The position numbers and the translations under genes are program-made. This document shows positions 43,108-52,643 of a DNA stretch of 64,000 bases, piece by piece. Source of the stretch: Mycobacterium helveticum (GTDB lineage: Bacteria > Actinomycetota > Actinomycetes > Mycobacteriales > Mycobacteriaceae); NCBI RefSeq assembly GCF_007714205.1, contig NZ_VMQU01000006.1:25369-89368 (forward strand). Direction: 5' to 3'. Every line of letters begins with the position of its first letter. The first letter of the stretch is position 1. A model generated the notes under the pieces. It worked only from the letters and a program-made list of their open reading frames with translations, had not been told where the DNA came from and ran no database searches.

Positions 43108-45129
43108 ATGGTGACCGCGACGTCCCCGTCGTCCCGGGGTAACCGGCGCGCGGAACCCGGTCACGACGTCGCCGCCCGCCCGTCCCGGCGCCGCCCGGGG
43201 GGAACCGGGATGTCCGCAGACCCGTGGTCGGCGCTGTGGGCGATGATGATCGGCTTCTTCATGATCATGGTCGACTCGACCATCGTCGCGATCGCCAACC
43301 CGACCATCATGGCCGACCTGCACATCGGGTACGACGCCGTGGTGTGGGTGACCAGCGCCTACCTGCTGGCTTACGCGGTGGTGTTGCTGGTGGCGGGCCG
43401 GCTGGGTGACCGGTTCGGCCCCAAGAACCTCTATCTGATCGGTCTGGTGGTGTTCACCGTCGCCTCGATGTGGTGCGGGCTGGCGGGCAGCGCGGGCATG
43501 CTGGTCGCCGCGCGCGTCGTGCAGGGCGTCGGCGCCGGGGTGCTGACCCCGCAGACCCTGTCGACGATCACCCGGATCTTCCCGGCGCACCGGCGCGGTG
43601 TGGCGGTCAGCGTGTGGGGCGCCACCGCCGGCGTCGCCAGCCTGGTGGGGCCGCTGGCCGGCGGGCTGCTGGTCGACGGGCTGGGCTGGAAATGGATCTT
43701 CTTCGTCAACGTCCCCATCGGTGTCGTCGGGCTGGCGCTGGCGGTGTGGCTGGTTCCGGCGCTGCCCACCCAGGCGCACCGCTTCGACCCGGTCGGCGTC
43801 GGGTTGTCGGGGGCGGGCATATTCCTGATCGTCTTCGCCCTGCAGCAGGGGCAGGCCGCGCACTGGCAGCCCTGGATCTGGGCGATGCTCGTCGCCGGGG
43901 TCGGGTGCATGACGGCGTTCGTCTACTGGCAGTGGGTGAACGCGCGCGAGCCGCTGATTCCGCTGGGGATCTTCGGGGACCGTGATTTCAGCCTGTGCAA
44001 TGTCGGGGTGGCCGTGGTGTCCTTCGCGGCGACGGGGATGATGCTGCCGCTGACCTTCTACGCGCAGGCGGTCTGCGGGCTGTCGCCGATGCGCTCGGCG
44101 CTGCTGATCGCGCCCTTGGCCGTCTGCAGCGGGGTGTTCGCCCCGTTCGTCGGCCGGATCGTCGACCGCTGCCACCCGCAGCCGGTGCTGGGGTTCGGCT
44201 TCTCGATGCTGGCGATCGCGCTGACGTGGCTGTCCTTCGAGATGGCCCCGTCGACGCCGATCTGGCGGCTGGTGTTGCCGTTGGCCGCGGTGGGTGTGGG
44301 GATGGCGTTCGTGTGGTCGCCGCTGACGGCCACCGCGACCCGCAACCTGCCGCCGCATCTGGCCGGTGCGGGCTCCGCGGTGTACAACGCGGTCCGCCAG
44401 CTGGGCGCGGTGCTCGGCAGTGCCGGCATGGCCGCATTCATGACGTGGCGGATCGGCGCGGAGATGCCGCCGGGGCCCCCGACGCGGTCGGGGGCCGGGG
44501 ACGGCGGTATTTCGCTGCTGCTGCCCGAGTTTGTGCGCGCGCCGTTTTCGGCGGCCATGTCGCAGTCGGTGCTGCTGCCTGCGTTCGTCGGATTGCTCGG
44601 GATCGTCGCCGCCCTGTTCCTCGTCGGTTTCCCGGTCGGTTTCCCGCCGTGGGCGACCGGCGACTTGATGCCCGCCGTGGCCGACGACGACGCCTACGAC
44701 GACGACGCCTACGACGACGACGCCTACGACGACGACGCCTACGACGACGACGCCTACGTCGAGTTCATCCTGCTCCGCGAACCGGGCGCCGAAGCGCCGC
44801 CTCCCGCGACGGCCCGTCAGCACACGGGCGACAGCGGGCGGGTCCTGCACGCACGCCCGGCGCCCGCACGGCGCGGCGCGCTCGACCCCCCGGTTCCACG
44901 GGCCCAGCCGATCGGCCTCACCCACAATGGCTCGCCTTCGGGTTCTCATCGGGGTCCTCGCGCCGCCGCCGGTCGGCGCCCGCGTCCGATCACCGAGGTC
45001 TCCTCGGCACGGCACCTGAACGGGTCCGCGCGCCGTCCCCTCGCCGAGGGCGAGGCGTCGCGGGGCCGGCATCACCGGCCCGATCCCGACGATCACACCG
45101 GCTACGGCCGGCCCTCGTCCGACGGGTAG
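43108..45129 (+). CDS. DHA2-type MFS exporter with acidic repeat tail (Rv1250-like)
   Basis: The 673-residue protein has a disordered basic start (1-35) and 14 predicted membrane helices (about residues 40-525) of the EmrB/QacA class. Motif A is [13 protein letters not shown] and motif C-like [12 protein letters not shown], and the first helix carries the acidic [13 protein letters not shown] seen in multidrug pumps. The tail (about 525-673) begins with five DDDAY units and continues as a disordered Arg/Pro/Ser region. M. tuberculosis Rv1250 is 579 aa, so most of the extra length is tail. The helix count supports a proton-driven drug or lipid exporter; the substrate is unknown. The RBS GAGGTGG is strong. 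Confidence 0.9.
   Translation: MVTATSPSSRGNRRAEPGHDVAARPSRRRPGGTGMSADPWSALWAMMIGFFMIMVDSTIVAIANPTIMADLHIGYDAVVWVTSAYLLAYAVVLLVAGRLGDRFGPKNLYLIGLVVFTVASMWCGLAGSAGMLVAARVVQGVGAGVLTPQTLSTITRIFPAHRRGVAVSVWGATAGVASLVGPLAGGLLVDGLGWKWIFFVNVPIGVVGLALAVWLVPALPTQAHRFDPVGVGLSGAGIFLIVFALQQGQAAHWQPWIWAMLVAGVGCMTAFVYWQWVNAREPLIPLGIFGDRDFSLCNVGVAVVSFAATGMMLPLTFYAQAVCGLSPMRSALLIAPLAVCSGVFAPFVGRIVDRCHPQPVLGFGFSMLAIALTWLSFEMAPSTPIWRLVLPLAAVGVGMAFVWSPLTATATRNLPPHLAGAGSAVYNAVRQLGAVLGSAGMAAFMTWRIGAEMPPGPPTRSGAGDGGISLLLPEFVRAPFSAAMSQSVLLPAFVGLLGIVAALFLVGFPVGFPPWATGDLMPAVADDDAYDDDAYDDDAYDDDAYDDDAYVEFILLREPGAEAPPPATARQHTGDSGRVLHARPAPARRGALDPPVPRAQPIGLTHNGSPSGSHRGPRAAAGRRPRPITEVSSARHLNGSARRPLAEGEASRGRHHRPDPDDHTGYGRPSSDG
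44683..44757 (+). repeat. 5 x 15-bp in-frame repeat encoding DDDAY
   Basis: GACGACGACGCCTAC is repeated five times without a mismatch inside the tail of the MFS gene. Identical units in DNA, not only in protein, indicate recent slippage and likely length variation between strains. Confidence 0.95.
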
Positions 45130-45224
45130 GGCTCGGCGGTCAGCGCCGGGAAAGCGCCCAGGTCGGTCACGCCGTACCCGATGCTGCCGTCGGTGACGAA
45201 CACGGCAGTCGCTGTCGGTGCGAG
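45130..45224 (-). pseudogene. Remnant of a second Rv1251c-type helicase gene (both ends only)
   Basis: Read on the minus strand, LAPTATAVFVTDGSIGYGVTDL resembles the first residues of the intact helicase (SPTVAAVFVTGDNIVYSASDL). It continues directly into DLGAFPALT, which matches its last residues (DLGAFLALTERA). About 1,100 internal codons are missing. There is no intact start or function. It abuts the MFS stop. Confidence 0.7.
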
Positions 45225-45326
45225 GTCTGGCGCCGACGGGGTTTCGCGCGGCCGGCCGCCGGGCTTCCGTGTCAGCGCCGCGCCCTCGAACGTCCCACCG
45301 ACCGGCCAGGCGGTACCTTCAGCAGC

Positions 45327-45686
45327 ATGATCACCGGGGCGTTCCTCGCTGAGGCGGCTTCCGTAGTGGACAACAAACTTACTGTGACGGGCGGTGTGCT
45401 GTCCGGGTACGCCGTGGGGGCCGACCGGTTGGCCAAGTTCGTGCTGGTGGTATTGACGCAGGCCGAAACAGACTCCCCGGAGCGCGTTATTCGGGTGGAG
45501 ATCCGGCCTCCGACCGATGACGAGCCGTTGACCGTCGAGCACGAACTGCCCGAGGCCGCGGCCGGCGGGGAAATCGGGTTCGCCTTCTTCGACATCGAGG
45601 TACGCCTGCCGTCGAACGGCCGCTGGGTCATTCTGGTGACGGGCGGTGCCGGGGCATTCTCACTTCCGTTGCAGGTAACTGGCTGA
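45327..45686 (+). CDS. Conserved small beta-rich protein (DUF6941-like), unknown function
   Basis: The 119-residue protein starts MITGAFLAEAASVVDNKLTVTGG, a pattern like the DUF6941 type (a short strand, an Asp/Asn-Lys-Leu turn and a Gly-rich end). Alternating strands continue through VIRVEIRPP, LTVEHELPEAAAGGEIGFAFFDIEV and GRWVILVTGG. It looks like a small beta-sandwich with no catalytic motif and no signal peptide. ATG 45327 follows weak ribosome-binding sequence. It lies alone between two pseudogene remnants. Confidence 0.65.
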   Translation: MITGAFLAEAASVVDNKLTVTGGVLSGYAVGADRLAKFVLVVLTQAETDSPERVIRVEIRPPTDDEPLTVEHELPEAAAGGEIGFAFFDIEVRLPSNGRWVILVTGGAGAFSLPLQVTG

Positions 45687-46430
45687 CACGCGCCTTCCGT
45701 AGGCGTGTTCGCGCACGGCGGGAGAAGAGCCGTCCGACCGTGCCCGGCGGTGTGGCCGGCCGCGGTGGGAATGCACCGGACGCGCAGCAGGTCCGCGGCC
45801 CCGCGCGGCGGCCGGTCACCGCCGCCGGCGTGTCGTCTCGCCGCCGGCCAGGGCGGTTCGCGGCCGTTTTCGCAGGTCGTTTCCGGCCGCAAATCCGATC
45901 CGGTGGAGTTGGCCGAAACGTGTTTGGAAACGCGCCGGGGACGGATAGCGTCCCGCGCCAAGTCTCCCACGACCGCCGGAGGCGCCGGCGGCAACAGCGG
46001 CGGCCACGGCGCCTCCGGCGGCACCCACGGCACCGCCGGCTCACCCGGCCGGAACGGCGGGTCCGGCAGCCAAACCCAGCAGATCGGCGATGGTCGCCGT
46101 TTCCGGGTCCGGCGACAGCGTCCGCATCGCGGCGTGATCCCGTGCGGCGCATGCCCGGGCGGTGCGCACCGCGGCCGGACACCGGCGCCGTCGCCGCCGG
46201 GCTCAGCCGCTGGCCGTGCGGTGATCTGCACCGCGGTGCCCGTCCCAGGCAACCGCGCCGGGGGTTGCGGCCTCGACGCCGCACGGGGCCGCCGTCGCCT
46301 GGTCTGCGACGCGTCGAAGCCGCTGAGCCGGGCTTCACCCGGCCCACGCGGTCGGTCCGCCCGGTGTCTTTCGGAGACGGCGTGCACAACGTCGGCCCAC
46401 CCCGTCGACCAGCATCGGGGTCCTCGGGGC
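45687..46430. other. Non-coding stretch with a PGRS-like patch
   Basis: No intact gene is supported. Around 45965-46080 one plus-strand frame reads TTAGGAGGNSGGHGASGG and continues in Gly/Ser/Asn-rich sequence for about 35 codons, reminiscent of PE_PGRS repeats. No PE domain precedes it and the frame is Arg-rich on both sides. The rest shows no consistent coding bias. The stretch lies between the helicase and lprE remnants. Confidence 0.4.
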
Positions 46431-46431
46431 C

Positions 46432-46620
46432 TCAGCGCCTCGGACCGTTCCCGATCAACTCGACCCCGTTGCCGTTCCAAGGGAACTGCACGTCGGTGTG
46501 GAGGCGTTTGATGCCGCCGGGATAGGTCAATGCCACCGTGTCCCCGGTGGTGTGCGTGGCGTCGATCCCGTTGAACCCGTAGTCGCGGCGAGCAGTACGG
46601 CGGCCACCGAACCGGTCAGC
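46432..46620 (-). pseudogene. Remnant of a second lprE gene (both ends only)
   Basis: The minus strand reads DYGFNGIDATHTTGDTVALT and YPGGIKRLHTDVQFPWNGNG followed by VELIGN and a TGA at 46432-46434, clearly homologous to the end of intact lprE (YGFNGIDASQTTGDTVALT...). Just upstream, in a shifted frame, LTGSVAAVLLAAT resembles its signal helix (LTGLAAALAAVPLAG). GAAAGGAG also survives in front. The middle of the gene is lost. Confidence 0.85.
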
Positions 46621-46687
46621 GGCTCCTTTCGTTATCTCAACGTCGTGTCAGTCAAAGTTTCGCGAAAAATCCGGGCCTGGTCCACGG

Positions 46688-49600
46688 CTAGGCCCGTTCC
46701 GTCAGCGCCAAAAACGCGCCCAGGTCGATCAGGCCCGCGGGGGTGGCGGGCAGGTACTCGGTCAGCAGCTGAGACCGCACGACGACCGCCGCGTACTGTG
46801 CCCGGCTGACCGCGACGTTGAGACGATTCCTGTTGAGCAGGAAGGAGATTCCGCGGGGCACCACGTCGACCGACGAGGCCGTCATTGACACGAAGACCAC
46901 CGGCGCCTGTCCGCCCTGGAACTTGTCGACGGTCCCCACCCGCACCTCGCCGAGCCCGGCACGGGCCAGCCACCGGCGCAGCAGCGCCACCTGGGCGTTG
47001 TAGGGTGCCAGCACCAGCACGTCGGCCGCGGACAACGGCCGGGTGCCGTGCTCGTCGGTCCACGACGCGCCGAGCAGGCGGGCGATCTCGGCGGCGATCG
47101 CGTCGGCCTCCTCGGGACTTTCGGTCGAATTGCCATGGTGGGCAACGGAAAGCACGCGCACTCCCGGTGGGCATCCGGCGAGCCGGCGGGCGCCGGTCAC
47201 CTGGGCGTGGGAGTGCAGCCTGCCCTCGTAGGACAGCGCGGAGACCGCGGCGCACACCGCCGGGTGCATCCGGTAGGAACGGTCCAGAAAGTAGCCGCGC
47301 TCGTCGGGCAGCGTGCGGCGGCCGTCGACCAGCCAGTCCAGCGCGGAGGTGTCCACCGGCTCGGGATGGGTGCCCTGGCTGACCTGCGGCAGCTGCTGGG
47401 GATCGCCGAGCAGCAGCAGACTGGCGGCGGCCGGTGCCACGGCAACGGTGTTGGCCAGACAGAACTGGCCCGCCTCGTCGATGACCAGCAGATCGAGGGC
47501 GCCCGGCGCTATCCGGTTGGGGTTGGCGAAGTCCCACGACGTGCCGCCGATCACGCATCCCGGCGTGTCGGCGACGAATGCGGGGTAGTGGGCGGTGTCG
47601 ATCTGCTGCCAGCGCGCGGCGCGCTCGTGCCGCTTTTTCGCGACGCGCCCCGGATCCAGCCGCCCGGCATCGATCACGCAGTCCAGCAGGTTCTCCACCG
47701 CGGCGTGCGACTGGGCGACCACGCCGACGCGCCAGCCGTGCTCGGTGACCAGTTGCCCGATCACCCGGGCGGCGGTGTGCGTCTTGCCGGTTCCGGGCGG
47801 CCCGTGCACCGCCAGGTACGAGGAGTCGAGGTCCAGCACGGCGGCGGTGATGTCGGCGGCGGTGTCGGCGCTGCGAAGCAACGGCCCGCCGCCGCGGGTG
47901 CGCGGCGCGCGGCGCAGCAGGACGTCGACGATGGCGCTGCGCGGCAGGTGCGGCAATCCGGCGGCCACCGCGGCGGCGGTCGATTCGATCGACTCCCGCA
48001 GCGCCGTGGTGGGAATCGGCGGACCGGGGGTGAGCGCGAACGGGAGCTGGTGGAACACGCTGCCGTCACCACCGGTTCGTTCGAGGATGACCACTTCGGT
48101 GGGCGCCGCCGGATCGTCGACCTCGACGACCTCGGCGCGGCCGGCGCCCCGGCGGTCGGGGTCGTCGCTCATGCCCGGCGGGGCCGGCGGCTCGTAGAGG
48201 GCGAACACGCTGGGCATCAGGTCACCGCGTGCCAGTTGGCCGCGCAGCCTGACCCGCCGCTGCGGCTTACGGGCGCGGGGCGGCGTGTTCCAGTCGACGC
48301 TGACCCACGCCCGCTCGGCGACGAACACGTCGCCGGTGTCCGACCACTCGTCCACCGGGAAGTTGAGCCGGTCGAAATGCGCCCACCAGAACGGCTTGTC
48401 CTCGCGCCGGTGGTAGCCGCGCGCCGCCGCCAGCAGCGCCACCGCCATCTGCTCCGGGGTGCGCTGTCCGCCGGCGCTGTCACCGGCGAACCTCGCCAGC
48501 GTCTGCGCCAGCTCGTCCCGGTCTTCGACGGTGTTGCCGTCGCGCACGGGCTGCGCGCCGAGGGGGACGACGCCGCATTCCAGGGCGCGCAGCACGAGCC
48601 AGTTGCGCAGTTCGCGGGTCGAGCGGCAGTCGTAGTGGTTGTAGTCCTCGATCTCCCTGAGCACCGCCGCCGCCTCGTCGGAGCGTCCGGCGGCGCGCAG
48701 CTCGCAGTGGCGGGCGTAGGAGACGATGGAGGCGGTGGCCGTGGTGACGTCGCCGGCGCGCAGCCGCGCGCCCATGTAGAGCGGCTCGAGCGCCTTGAGG
48801 CTGAACGACTCCGCGCCCACCCGAATACTCTCGCGCACCAGGGGATACAGGTCGACCAGCGTCCCGCTGCGCAGCAGTTCGTCAACCTCGTCCTCGCCCG
48901 TCCCGTAGCGTCCGGCGAGCCGCAGCAGCGCGGTCTTCTCGTAGGGCGCGTAGTGGTAGACGTGCATGTGGGGATGGCGCCTGCGGCGCCTGGCCACCAT
49001 CGCCAGGAAATCCTTGAGCGCGCTGCGCTCCTCGACGCGGTCGTGCGCCCACAGCGGCCTGAAGTCGCCCCCCGCTTCCAGGACGCCGAACAGATACTCC
49101 AGGCCCCACTCGTGGCCGTTGGCGGTCCACAGCGGGTCGCCCTCGAAGTCGAAGAACAGGTCACCCGGGTCCGGGTCGGGCAGCAACGCCAACGGCCGGG
49201 GGTCGACGATCTCGACCTGCGGGACGCCGGTCACCCGTTGGCGGACCTGCAGCGCGGCCTGCGCGGCGAGCCTGCCGACGACGCCGGGCGCCAGCTCCGG
49301 CACCGGGCCGGCGTGGCCGGCCAGCTGGGCGACCGTGGTGATCCCGGCATCGACGAGCTTGTCCCGCTGGCCCACCCGCATGCCGGCCACCAGCAGCAGA
49401 TCGTCGGTGGCGCGCAGCTGTTCGGCGCACACCGGGCACCGGAAACACGCGCGCACCTGCTCGTCGTCCCAGCGCACCGCGGCGCCCGCGGCGTGGTGCT
49501 CGTCGAGCAGGCGCTGCAGCAGCGCACGCCGGGACCGGTAGACCGGCACCAGGTCGCACAGCCGGTACCGCACGACGGTCCCGTCGCCCAGCTCCAGCTC

Positions 49601-50122
49601 GGCCTCGGGCGCGACGGGGACGCCCGAGGCGGCCAGCGCGTCCGCGTAGGCGGCCAGCTGCAGCAGCGCGGTCACCTTGGGGGAGCGGGCCAGCTTGGTG
49701 TCGAGGACCCGGTACCGCCCGCCGTCGCGGACCAGGAAGTCCGCGAAACCGGCGAAGCGGCCGTCGAACATGGCGGCCTGGTACACCGCCGGGGCCCCGT
49801 CGGCGACGGCGCGCCGGGTCGCCTCGGCGGCGGCGCTCAGACCGGCGACGGTGTAGGCCGGACGGCCGATGACCGCGACCGCCCCGCCGAACCGCTCGCG
49901 CAGCCGGTCGAGGCGGCGCCGCTCGTGTTCGTCACCGAGGGCGGCGGTGCGGTCCAGCAGGTCGTCCTCGACGTCGACGGCGGGCCCCCGGCCGAGCTTG
50001 GCGTCGAAGTCCCGCAGCAGCGCGTACTCGCACCGGGCCGCGGCCGCGAGATCCGATGCGCTGTAAACGATGTTGTCGCCGGTGACGAACACAGCAGCCA
50101 CTGTAGGTGAGGCCACCGACAA
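46688..50122 (-). CDS. TM0106-type RecB-like nuclease / Upf1-like (DNA2/NAM7) helicase (Rv1251c-like)
   Basis: The 1144-residue protein combines three modules. Residues 1-180 form a RecB-like PD-(D/E)xK nuclease region (DLAAAARCEYALL, RVLDTKLAR). Residues 335-540 are an RNase-H-like segment with acidic FFDFEGDPLW and the C-terminal DYNHYDCRSTRELRNW. From about residue 760 there is a superfamily-1 helicase: Walker A GPPGTGKTHT, Walker B VIDEAGQFCLAN, then GDPQQLPQVSQG, RSYRMHPA and VGTVDKFQGGQAPVV. A Cys-x2-Cys pair (FRCPVCAEQL) could bind metal or Fe-S. The start is TTG 50122, with GAGGTG eight bases upstream, or GTG 50116. Likely a DNA processing enzyme; substrate unknown. Confidence 0.9.
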   Translation of the reverse strand: MSVASPTVAAVFVTGDNIVYSASDLAAAARCEYALLRDFDAKLGRGPAVDVEDDLLDRTAALGDEHERRRLDRLRERFGGAVAVIGRPAYTVAGLSAAAEATRRAVADGAPAVYQAAMFDGRFAGFADFLVRDGGRYRVLDTKLARSPKVTALLQLAAYADALAASGVPVAPEAELELGDGTVVRYRLCDLVPVYRSRRALLQRLLDEHHAAGAAVRWDDEQVRACFRCPVCAEQLRATDDLLLVAGMRVGQRDKLVDAGITTVAQLAGHAGPVPELAPGVVGRLAAQAALQVRQRVTGVPQVEIVDPRPLALLPDPDPGDLFFDFEGDPLWTANGHEWGLEYLFGVLEAGGDFRPLWAHDRVEERSALKDFLAMVARRRRRHPHMHVYHYAPYEKTALLRLAGRYGTGEDEVDELLRSGTLVDLYPLVRESIRVGAESFSLKALEPLYMGARLRAGDVTTATASIVSYARHCELRAAGRSDEAAAVLREIEDYNHYDCRSTRELRNWLVLRALECGVVPLGAQPVRDGNTVEDRDELAQTLARFAGDSAGGQRTPEQMAVALLAAARGYHRREDKPFWWAHFDRLNFPVDEWSDTGDVFVAERAWVSVDWNTPPRARKPQRRVRLRGQLARGDLMPSVFALYEPPAPPGMSDDPDRRGAGRAEVVEVDDPAAPTEVVILERTGGDGSVFHQLPFALTPGPPIPTTALRESIESTAAAVAAGLPHLPRSAIVDVLLRRAPRTRGGGPLLRSADTAADITAAVLDLDSSYLAVHGPPGTGKTHTAARVIGQLVTEHGWRVGVVAQSHAAVENLLDCVIDAGRLDPGRVAKKRHERAARWQQIDTAHYPAFVADTPGCVIGGTSWDFANPNRIAPGALDLLVIDEAGQFCLANTVAVAPAAASLLLLGDPQQLPQVSQGTHPEPVDTSALDWLVDGRRTLPDERGYFLDRSYRMHPAVCAAVSALSYEGRLHSHAQVTGARRLAGCPPGVRVLSVAHHGNSTESPEEADAIAAEIARLLGASWTDEHGTRPLSAADVLVLAPYNAQVALLRRWLARAGLGEVRVGTVDKFQGGQAPVVFVSMTASSVDVVPRGISFLLNRNRLNVAVSRAQYAAVVVRSQLLTEYLPATPAGLIDLGAFLALTERA

Positions 50123-50222
50123 CCGGCCGGCACCTCAGCCCGGGCGCAGCGCCGGAAAGTCCCCGCGCCGCCGCGGCTTCGCGCAGGTCCCGATCGACGG
50201 CGTCAGCCCGGGTGCCGGCCGC

Positions 50223-50819
50223 TCAAGCGCCCGGTTTGTTGCCGATGAGCTCGACCCCGTTGCCGTTCCAGTGGAACCGAACCGGGGTCGCAAGGCCGTT
50301 GATGCCGCTCGGATACGTCAGGGCCACCGTGTCGCCGGTGGTCTGCGACGCGTCGATGCCGTTGAAGCCGTACGTGTCGGGCACCCCCTCCGGGATGAAC
50401 TGCCCGAGATGGAACAGCACCGCCCGGGTCGCGGGACGGTCGGTGTTGGTGTTGGCCTGCAGGATCACCGCCGACAGCTGGGCGCACTGGTTGTAGTTAC
50501 CGGCCAGCGGTTCCGGGTTCCAGGGCTGCGCGCTGCGCGGATCGCGGGGCAGTTCCGACACCGCCTTCGCGATCGCGGGCGAGGCCAGGTTGACCGCGCA
50601 CGGGTCGGCCGGGGCCGCGCTGGTGGTGGGCGCGGCGGCCTCGGCGGGCGGGGCCGGCGGGGCCGTGATCGACGCGTTCGCGGTGGTCGACCGGCTCTGC
50701 GGGGTCTTCGCCACCGTGGAGTCCCCGGACCCGCACCCGGCCAGCGGCACCGCGGCCAACGCGGCGGCCAGGCCGGTCAGCGCTTGCGCACGCCACGGTA
50801 GCGACCACACATCGCGCAC
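50223..50819 (-). CDS. lprE: Lipoprotein LprE
   Basis: The 198-residue protein has a signal helix ending in the lipobox PLAGC (Cys near residue 28), a Thr/Ala/Pro linker and a conserved domain with one Cys (DPCAVNL) and a second (YNQCAQLSAVIL) that could form a disulphide. It ends DTYGFNGIDASQTTGDTVALT and WNGNGVELIGN. GTG 50819 gives a size close to M. tuberculosis LprE (202 aa). The domain is LppP/LprE-like. Cell-envelope location is certain from the lipobox; the function is not known from sequence. Confidence 0.9.
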   Translation of the reverse strand: MRDVWSLPWRAQALTGLAAALAAVPLAGCGSGDSTVAKTPQSRSTTANASITAPPAPPAEAAAPTTSAAPADPCAVNLASPAIAKAVSELPRDPRSAQPWNPEPLAGNYNQCAQLSAVILQANTNTDRPATRAVLFHLGQFIPEGVPDTYGFNGIDASQTTGDTVALTYPSGINGLATPVRFHWNGNGVELIGNKPGA

Positions 50820-50942
50820 CGTACCGTCATCGCGTCCGCGGGTGTCGCAGGCGTGCCGCGCCCGGACGCGCTGTGGCCACAATCACCGGGCGGCCGCTCC
50901 GGGCATGACCGGGGCCGTTTCGCCCACTAAACTGCATGGACA

Positions 50943-52643
50943 ATGACGCTTCCCGACAGCCCGCCCGAGGCTGCCACCCCGACCTTTGCCGACCTGCAGA
51001 TCCATCCCGCTGTGGTGCAGGCGGCCGCCGACGTCGGCTACGAGTCGCCGACGGCCATCCAGGCTGCGACGATTCCGGCGCTGCTGTCGGGCTCCGACGT
51101 GGTGGGCCTGGCGCAGACGGGCACCGGCAAGACGGCGGCGTTCGCGATGCCGATCCTGTCCAAGATCGACGTGACCAGCAAGGCGACCCAGGCGCTGGTG
51201 CTGGCGCCCACCCGGGAGCTGGCCCTGCAGGTGGCCGAGGCGTTCAGCCGCTACGGGGCGCATCTGCCCCAGATCCACGTTCTGCCGATCTACGGCGGCT
51301 CGTCCTACAGCGTGCAGCTGGCCGGGCTGCGCCGCGGCGCGCAGGTGGTGGTCGGCACCCCCGGCCGGGTCATCGACCACCTCGAACGCGGGACGCTGGA
51401 CCTCTCGTGCGTCGATTACCTGGTGCTCGACGAGGCCGACGAGATGCTCGCCATGGGCTTCGCCGAGGACGTCGAGCGCATCCTGTCCGAAACGCCGGAA
51501 TACAAACAGGTGGCTTTGTTTTCGGCGACCATGCCGCCGGCGATCCGTAAGATCACCACCAAGTACCTGCACGACCCCTTCGAGGTCACCACCAAAGCCA
51601 AAACCGCTACCGCCGAGAACATCTCGCAGCGCTACATCCAGGTGGCCGGCCCCCGGAAAATGGACGCCCTGACCCGCATCCTCGAGGTCGAGCCGTTCGA
51701 GGCGATGATCGTGTTCGTGCGCACCAAGCAGGCCACCGAGGAGGTCGCTGAAAAGCTGCGGGCGCGTGGGTTTTCCGCGGCCGCGATCAACGGTGACATC
51801 CCGCAGGCGCAGCGCGAGCGGACCATCGCCGCGCTCAAGGACGGGAGCATCGACATCCTGGTGGCCACCGATGTGGCGGCCAGAGGCCTTGACGTCGAAC
51901 GTATCTCGCACGTCCTCAACTACGACATCCCGCACGACACCGAGTCCTACGTGCACCGCATCGGGCGTACGGGGCGCGCCGGGCGCAGCGGAACCGCCCT
52001 GTTGTTCGTGTCGCCGCGCGAGCGCCACCTGCTCAAGGCGATCGAGAAGGCCACGCGGCAGACGCTCACCGAAGCCGAGCTGCCCAGCGTCGAGGACGTC
52101 AACGCGCAGCGGGTGGCGAAGTTCGCCGACTCCATCACCGACGCGCTCGGCGCCCCCGGCATCGAGCTGTTCCGTCGGCTCGTCGCGGATTACGAACGCG
52201 AGCACGACGTCCCGATGGCCGACATCGCCGCCGCGCTGGCGCTGCAGTCCCGCGACGGCGAGGCGTTCTTGATGGCGCCCGAGCCCCCACCCGAGCAGCG
52301 CCGCGAGCGCCGCGAGCAGTCCGAGAAGCCCAGGCACATGCGCGCCTTCAGCACGTACCGGATCTCCGTGGGCAAGCGGCACAAGATCGGTCCCGGCGCG
52401 ATCGTCGGCGCCATCGCCAACGAGGGCGGCCTGCATCGCAGCGATTTCGGTCACATCTCGATAGGACCGGACTTCTCGCTGGTGGAGCTGCCGGCCAAGC
52501 TGCCCAAATCGACGCTGAAAAAGCTTGAGCACACCCGCATCTCGGGCGTGCTCATCGACCTGCGGCCGGAAAGGCCGTCCGGCAGGGCCCCCGAGAAAGC
52601 CCGCCACGACGGTGGCGGGCCCCGCAGAAAACCCGCCCGATGA
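50943..52643 (+). CDS. deaD: DEAD-box RNA helicase DeaD/CsdA
   Basis: The 566-residue protein has every DEAD-box motif: Q-motif SPTAIQAATIP, motif I AQTGTGKT, PTREL, TPGR, motif II DEAD, motif III SAT, and motif VI HRIGRTGRAGR. Its C-terminal part has the DbpA-like RNA-binding RRM (TYRISVGKRHKIGPGAIVGAIANEGGLHRSDFGHI), typical of DeaD/CsdA proteins that unwind structured RNA in ribosome assembly and cold adaptation. An Arg/Lys-rich tail ends the protein. The stop overlaps the acyltransferase start (ATGA, 52640-52643). Confidence 0.95.
   Translation: MTLPDSPPEAATPTFADLQIHPAVVQAAADVGYESPTAIQAATIPALLSGSDVVGLAQTGTGKTAAFAMPILSKIDVTSKATQALVLAPTRELALQVAEAFSRYGAHLPQIHVLPIYGGSSYSVQLAGLRRGAQVVVGTPGRVIDHLERGTLDLSCVDYLVLDEADEMLAMGFAEDVERILSETPEYKQVALFSATMPPAIRKITTKYLHDPFEVTTKAKTATAENISQRYIQVAGPRKMDALTRILEVEPFEAMIVFVRTKQATEEVAEKLRARGFSAAAINGDIPQAQRERTIAALKDGSIDILVATDVAARGLDVERISHVLNYDIPHDTESYVHRIGRTGRAGRSGTALLFVSPRERHLLKAIEKATRQTLTEAELPSVEDVNAQRVAKFADSITDALGAPGIELFRRLVADYEREHDVPMADIAAALALQSRDGEAFLMAPEPPPEQRRERREQSEKPRHMRAFSTYRISVGKRHKIGPGAIVGAIANEGGLHRSDFGHISIGPDFSLVELPAKLPKSTLKKLEHTRISGVLIDLRPERPSGRAPEKARHDGGGPRRKPAR
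52599..52620 (+). promoter_or_regulatory. Perfect hairpin in the 3' end of deaD
   Basis: GCCCGCCAC-gacg-GTGGCGGGC is a 9-bp perfect stem with a 4-base loop, 19 bases before the start codon of the next gene. It has no U-tract. It could pause or attenuate transcription, or shape translation of the downstream acyltransferase. Confidence 0.55.
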
